Below are positions 7,537-9,706 of a stretch of 9,706 nucleotides of DNA, one piece after another. Origin of the DNA: an uncultured Alphaproteobacteria bacterium (GTDB lineage: Bacteria; Pseudomonadota; Alphaproteobacteria; UBA7887); contig CAJWOI010000078.1 of NCBI GenBank assembly GCA_913044255.1, positions 1 to 9,706 of the forward strand, in the 5' to 3' direction. Numbering within the stretch: the stretch's first letter is position 1; each line of letters starts with the position of its first letter. The position numbers were made by a program, and so were the translations under genes. The notes below the pieces were generated by a model. That model made no database searches and was not told where the DNA came from. It worked only from the letters and a program-made list of their open reading frames with translations.

Positions 7537-7558
7537 TATTTTCGTCTGGTCACACAGG

Positions 7559-8548
7559 TCAATCCACCTCTAAAAATTCAAACATCAATAAGAGGGTTCG
7601 TTGGCTTGAGCTGTAATTGTCATCGGACAAAAGATAAACAAATAACTTTCCCAGCGGGTCGCGCCGCACAGCCAAGCCCTCAAAGTTATCGAGTGGCACC
7701 GGAGGGCCCAGCTCGATAAATCGCCTCGGCTGAAGATCAGAGCTAGCTATAACGCTCACAACATCCAGCAGCATGAGACGGGCAGCGACACCGCGACGTT
7801 CGTTGTAGCCCCGCTCGAGAACAAGTATTCGGTGTTTATCCAACCGCGCCGCGTCGCTTGGCCTAAAATAGCCGTCATATGGATAACTCAACGACTCTGC
7901 CTGAACACCATCAAATATCCATCCAGACAAAGTGTGGGCGGATGGTCCACTTTCGGCGATAGCTAGTAATCGCCCACCGTCCAAAGTTATCAGCGCTTCA
8001 ATACCTCTATTGTAGGGTAAATTTGTAAAAATCGAATTTATACAGAGAGACCGCGCAATGGCATCCACATTCGAGTACCGCCACAGTCTATGCACTCGCT
8101 CAAAAACAACAATAAAATCACCGCCAGGAAGACGAGCCAGGGCTTCAGCATCCAGCCAAGCCTTGTCTTCGTTTTGTCGCCCATCCAGGTGCAATATAGG
8201 ACTTAGCTCTGCATTATTTAGAGAAATTAGATCTCCACCTGCACCATAAACGAGTAGGGCTTTTAACCACCACCCACGATCTGAGATGGCAACTAACTCC
8301 ACACCATCATCACTTATAGTCAGCCCAGACAAACCGCCAAAGCGAGAGTCACGCGACCTAAGTTCAAAGCCACCTCTAAAGATCAGCGCCCCCTCAGTCG
8401 CCTCGAACCGTATACCAGGCCTCACAGAAATTGGGTTTGCAAACACATCAACTGATTCTGCGTTTACGTCAAAATCCAAAAACGAGCACGCCCACACAAC
8501 AACTACAAATGCAGAAACTTTACGCAAGCGGGGCAACAGATTTATCAA
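7559..8548 (-). CDS. Secreted esterase-like/phytase-family protein (PF13449-like)
   Basis: Exported protein of the phytase-like beta-propeller family, often named 'esterase-like activity of phytase family protein'; its biological role is not established. A signal peptide is visible: basic n-region MINLLPRLRK, hydrophobic core 11-24, and likely cleavage after VNA (28-30). A cysteine at 21 (VWAC) weakly resembles a lipobox, but Trp at -2 is atypical. Family motifs include FGGLSGL (70-76), ISDRGWW (88-94), DAEAL (133-137), RGIEAL (181-186), RPSDAARL (229-236), VLERGYNERRG (243-253), DNFEGLAVRRD (287-297) and SDDNYSSSQRTLLLMF (308-323). The 329 residues look full length. The start is TTG at 8548, overlapping the cobT stop as TTGA, which suggests translational coupling. 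There is little ribosome binding signal at a good distance, and in-frame TTGs at 8536 and 8527 are alternatives. As I recall it, lying between cobT and rpmB is a common alphaproteobacterial arrangement. Confidence 0.88.
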   Translation of the reverse strand: MINLLPRLRKVSAFVVVVWACSFLDFDVNAESVDVFANPISVRPGIRFEATEGALIFRGGFELRSRDSRFGGLSGLTISDDGVELVAISDRGWWLKALLVYGAGGDLISLNNAELSPILHLDGRQNEDKAWLDAEALARLPGGDFIVVFERVHRLWRYSNVDAIARSLCINSIFTNLPYNRGIEALITLDGGRLLAIAESGPSAHTLSGWIFDGVQAESLSYPYDGYFRPSDAARLDKHRILVLERGYNERRGVAARLMLLDVVSVIASSDLQPRRFIELGPPVPLDNFEGLAVRRDPLGKLFVYLLSDDNYSSSQRTLLLMFEFLEVD

Positions 8549-9706
8549 GCCCTAGCCAAACGTCGCCCTGCCCTGCCAATATCAGACGGGATTTCTTCAT
8601 CAAACAATTCGGCAAGCTTATCGGTCATGGTGCCACCCAATTGTTCGGCATCTACAATAGTAACCGCGCGCCTATAATAACGCGCAACATCGTGCCCTAT
8701 ACCTATGGCAACCAGTTCCACGCAAGAAACCTTTTCAATCCAGGAAATAACCTCTCTCAAATGTTGATCGAGATAGTTCCCCGAATTAACCGAAAGTGTC
8801 GAGTCGTCCACTGGTGCTCCATCGGAAATCACCATTAATATCCGGCGTTGCTCCTGTCGACCCAACAATCTCTCATGCGCCCAAAGCAATGCCTCACCAT
8901 CTATATTTTCCTTCAGCAAACCTTCACGCAGCATCAAGCCGAGGTTACGTCGGGCCCGGCGGTACGGCATGTCTGCTGTTTTATAAATAATATGCCGAAG
9001 TTCGTTGAGCCTTCCAGGATTAGTCGGCTTGCCTTCCGAAAGCCAACGTTCTCGAATGCGGCCACCCTTCCATGCCCGAGTGGTGAAACCCAAAATTTCT
9101 ACCTTCACGCCACATCGTTCCAACGTGCGAGCAAGGATATCAGCGCTCATTGCCGCAACTGTAATTGGCCGTCCGCGCATGGACCCCGAGTTATCTAAGA
9201 GTAGAGTTACCACGGTGTCGCGGAACGAGGTCTCCTTTTCAAGCTTGTACGATAAGGGGTACGCTGGATTTGTAACTACACGAGCAAGCCTGGCCGTATC
9301 GAGCAGACCTTCATCTAGGTCAAACTGCCAAGCCCGAGTCTGTTTTGCAAGCAGGCGGCGCTGTAGACGGTTTGCAAGGCGCGTTATGATCCCCTGCAAG
9401 CTCGTCAATTGCTGATCGAGATGAATCCGTAGACGCGCAAGTTCATCGGCCGGACACAGGTCGTTGGCATCAATTATTTCATCAAACTCTTCACCGTATG
9501 CGTGATAACGTCGGCCGGAGTTAGAACCTTCATATGGCGGCCTCCAGGGCTCACCCTTTGTATCCGCCTCATCTCCGTCAACGAGCTCACCATCGTCGGC
9601 GAGCTCCGTCTGGAGTTCATCGGAGTCGATAGCATCAACGTCAGACTCATCTATGCCGTCAACACCTAAAGTATCAACAGTAGTATCCGAATCGTCACCT
9701 TCCCCC
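8545..9706 (-). CDS. cobT: Aerobic cobaltochelatase subunit CobT, 5' end beyond window
   Basis: Subunit of the ATP-dependent CobN-CobS-CobT chelatase that inserts cobalt into hydrogenobyrinic acid a,c-diamide in aerobic B12 synthesis. CobT pairs with the AAA+ subunit CobS, as BchD does with BchI. The frame stays open to the right edge, giving the C-terminal 386 residues of a family about 600 long; no start is visible. Visible residues 1-50 form a very acidic linker (21 Asp/Glu). Then come YHAYGEEFDEII (67-78) and LARLRIHLDQQL (89-100), followed by a basic segment rich in Arg (109-124). The C-terminal von Willebrand A domain has the MIDAS motif DNSGSM (171-176) and SDGAPVDDSTLS (294-305), with GIGHDV (335-340). 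The GRAGRRLARA tail ends in TGA, overlapping the TTG of the next gene. This is not the unrelated CobT phosphoribosyltransferase of the anaerobic literature. Confidence 0.95.
   Translation of the reverse strand, partial: GEGDDSDTTVDTLGVDGIDESDVDAIDSDELQTELADDGELVDGDEADTKGEPWRPPYEGSNSGRRYHAYGEEFDEIIDANDLCPADELARLRIHLDQQLTSLQGIITRLANRLQRRLLAKQTRAWQFDLDEGLLDTARLARVVTNPAYPLSYKLEKETSFRDTVVTLLLDNSGSMRGRPITVAAMSADILARTLERCGVKVEILGFTTRAWKGGRIRERWLSEGKPTNPGRLNELRHIIYKTADMPYRRARRNLGLMLREGLLKENIDGEALLWAHERLLGRQEQRRILMVISDGAPVDDSTLSVNSGNYLDQHLREVISWIEKVSCVELVAIGIGHDVARYYRRAVTIVDAEQLGGTMTDKLAELFDEEIPSDIGRAGRRLARA

Noticed and set aside
7537..7558. Possible bidirectional terminator between rpmB and the phytase-like gene.
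   Set aside because: The gap holds only a small direct repeat (TGACC on the minus strand) and no stem-loop.
8431..9415. Plus-strand open frames of 116-136 codons opposite cobT and the phytase-like gene.
   Set aside because: These are shadows of cobT and its neighbour, both of which show clear family motifs on the minus strand.

Overview
This looks like an ordinary, gene-dense stretch of an alphaproteobacterial chromosome, with base composition close to half G+C by eye. The evidence is a CobT-type aerobic cobaltochelatase subunit, an esterase-like/phytase-family secreted protein between cobT and rpmB (an arrangement I recall from alphaproteobacteria), a HAD-IIA hydrolase of the TIGR01459 type, and a class 2 (membrane, quinone-linked) dihydroorotate dehydrogenase. 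No insertion sequence, phage gene, CRISPR array, tRNA or rRNA was seen, and no intergenic gap exceeds about 120 bases.

Layout from left to right. (1) Two plus-strand genes: pyrD (de novo pyrimidine synthesis), then a HAD-superfamily phosphatase. (2) Two minus-strand genes, read right to left: an HSL-type alpha/beta hydrolase followed by a rhomboid intramembrane protease. The rhomboid gene ends only 13 bases from the convergent HAD gene. (3) A 119-base divergent intergenic region with two short inverted repeats. (4) A plus-strand pair of full-length single-chain methylmalonyl-CoA mutase and its G-protein chaperone MeaB, 45 bases apart. (5) Plus-strand rpmB (ribosomal protein L28). (6) Two minus-strand genes: cobT, cut by the right edge of the window, and the phytase-like secreted protein. 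The latter starts on a TTG that overlaps the cobT stop codon (TTGA).

How the genes fit together. Mutase and MeaB form a working unit: the mutase interconverts (R)-methylmalonyl-CoA and succinyl-CoA using adenosylcobalamin, and MeaB guards cofactor loading and repair. CobT, about 2.5 kb away on the other strand, belongs to the CobNST chelatase that inserts cobalt in the aerobic route to the same cofactor. The window therefore holds both a B12 consumer and a B12 synthesis gene, but nothing in the sequence shows that they are co-regulated. pyrD, the HAD protein, rhomboid and alpha/beta hydrolase look like unrelated neighbours.

Start codons need care. The rhomboid gene appears to start with GTG, the alpha/beta hydrolase and the phytase-like gene with TTG, and meaB possibly with TTG. 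I found no convincing undescribed system. The most useful observations concern start sites, the TTGA overlap, some mutase residue variants and the inverted repeats.
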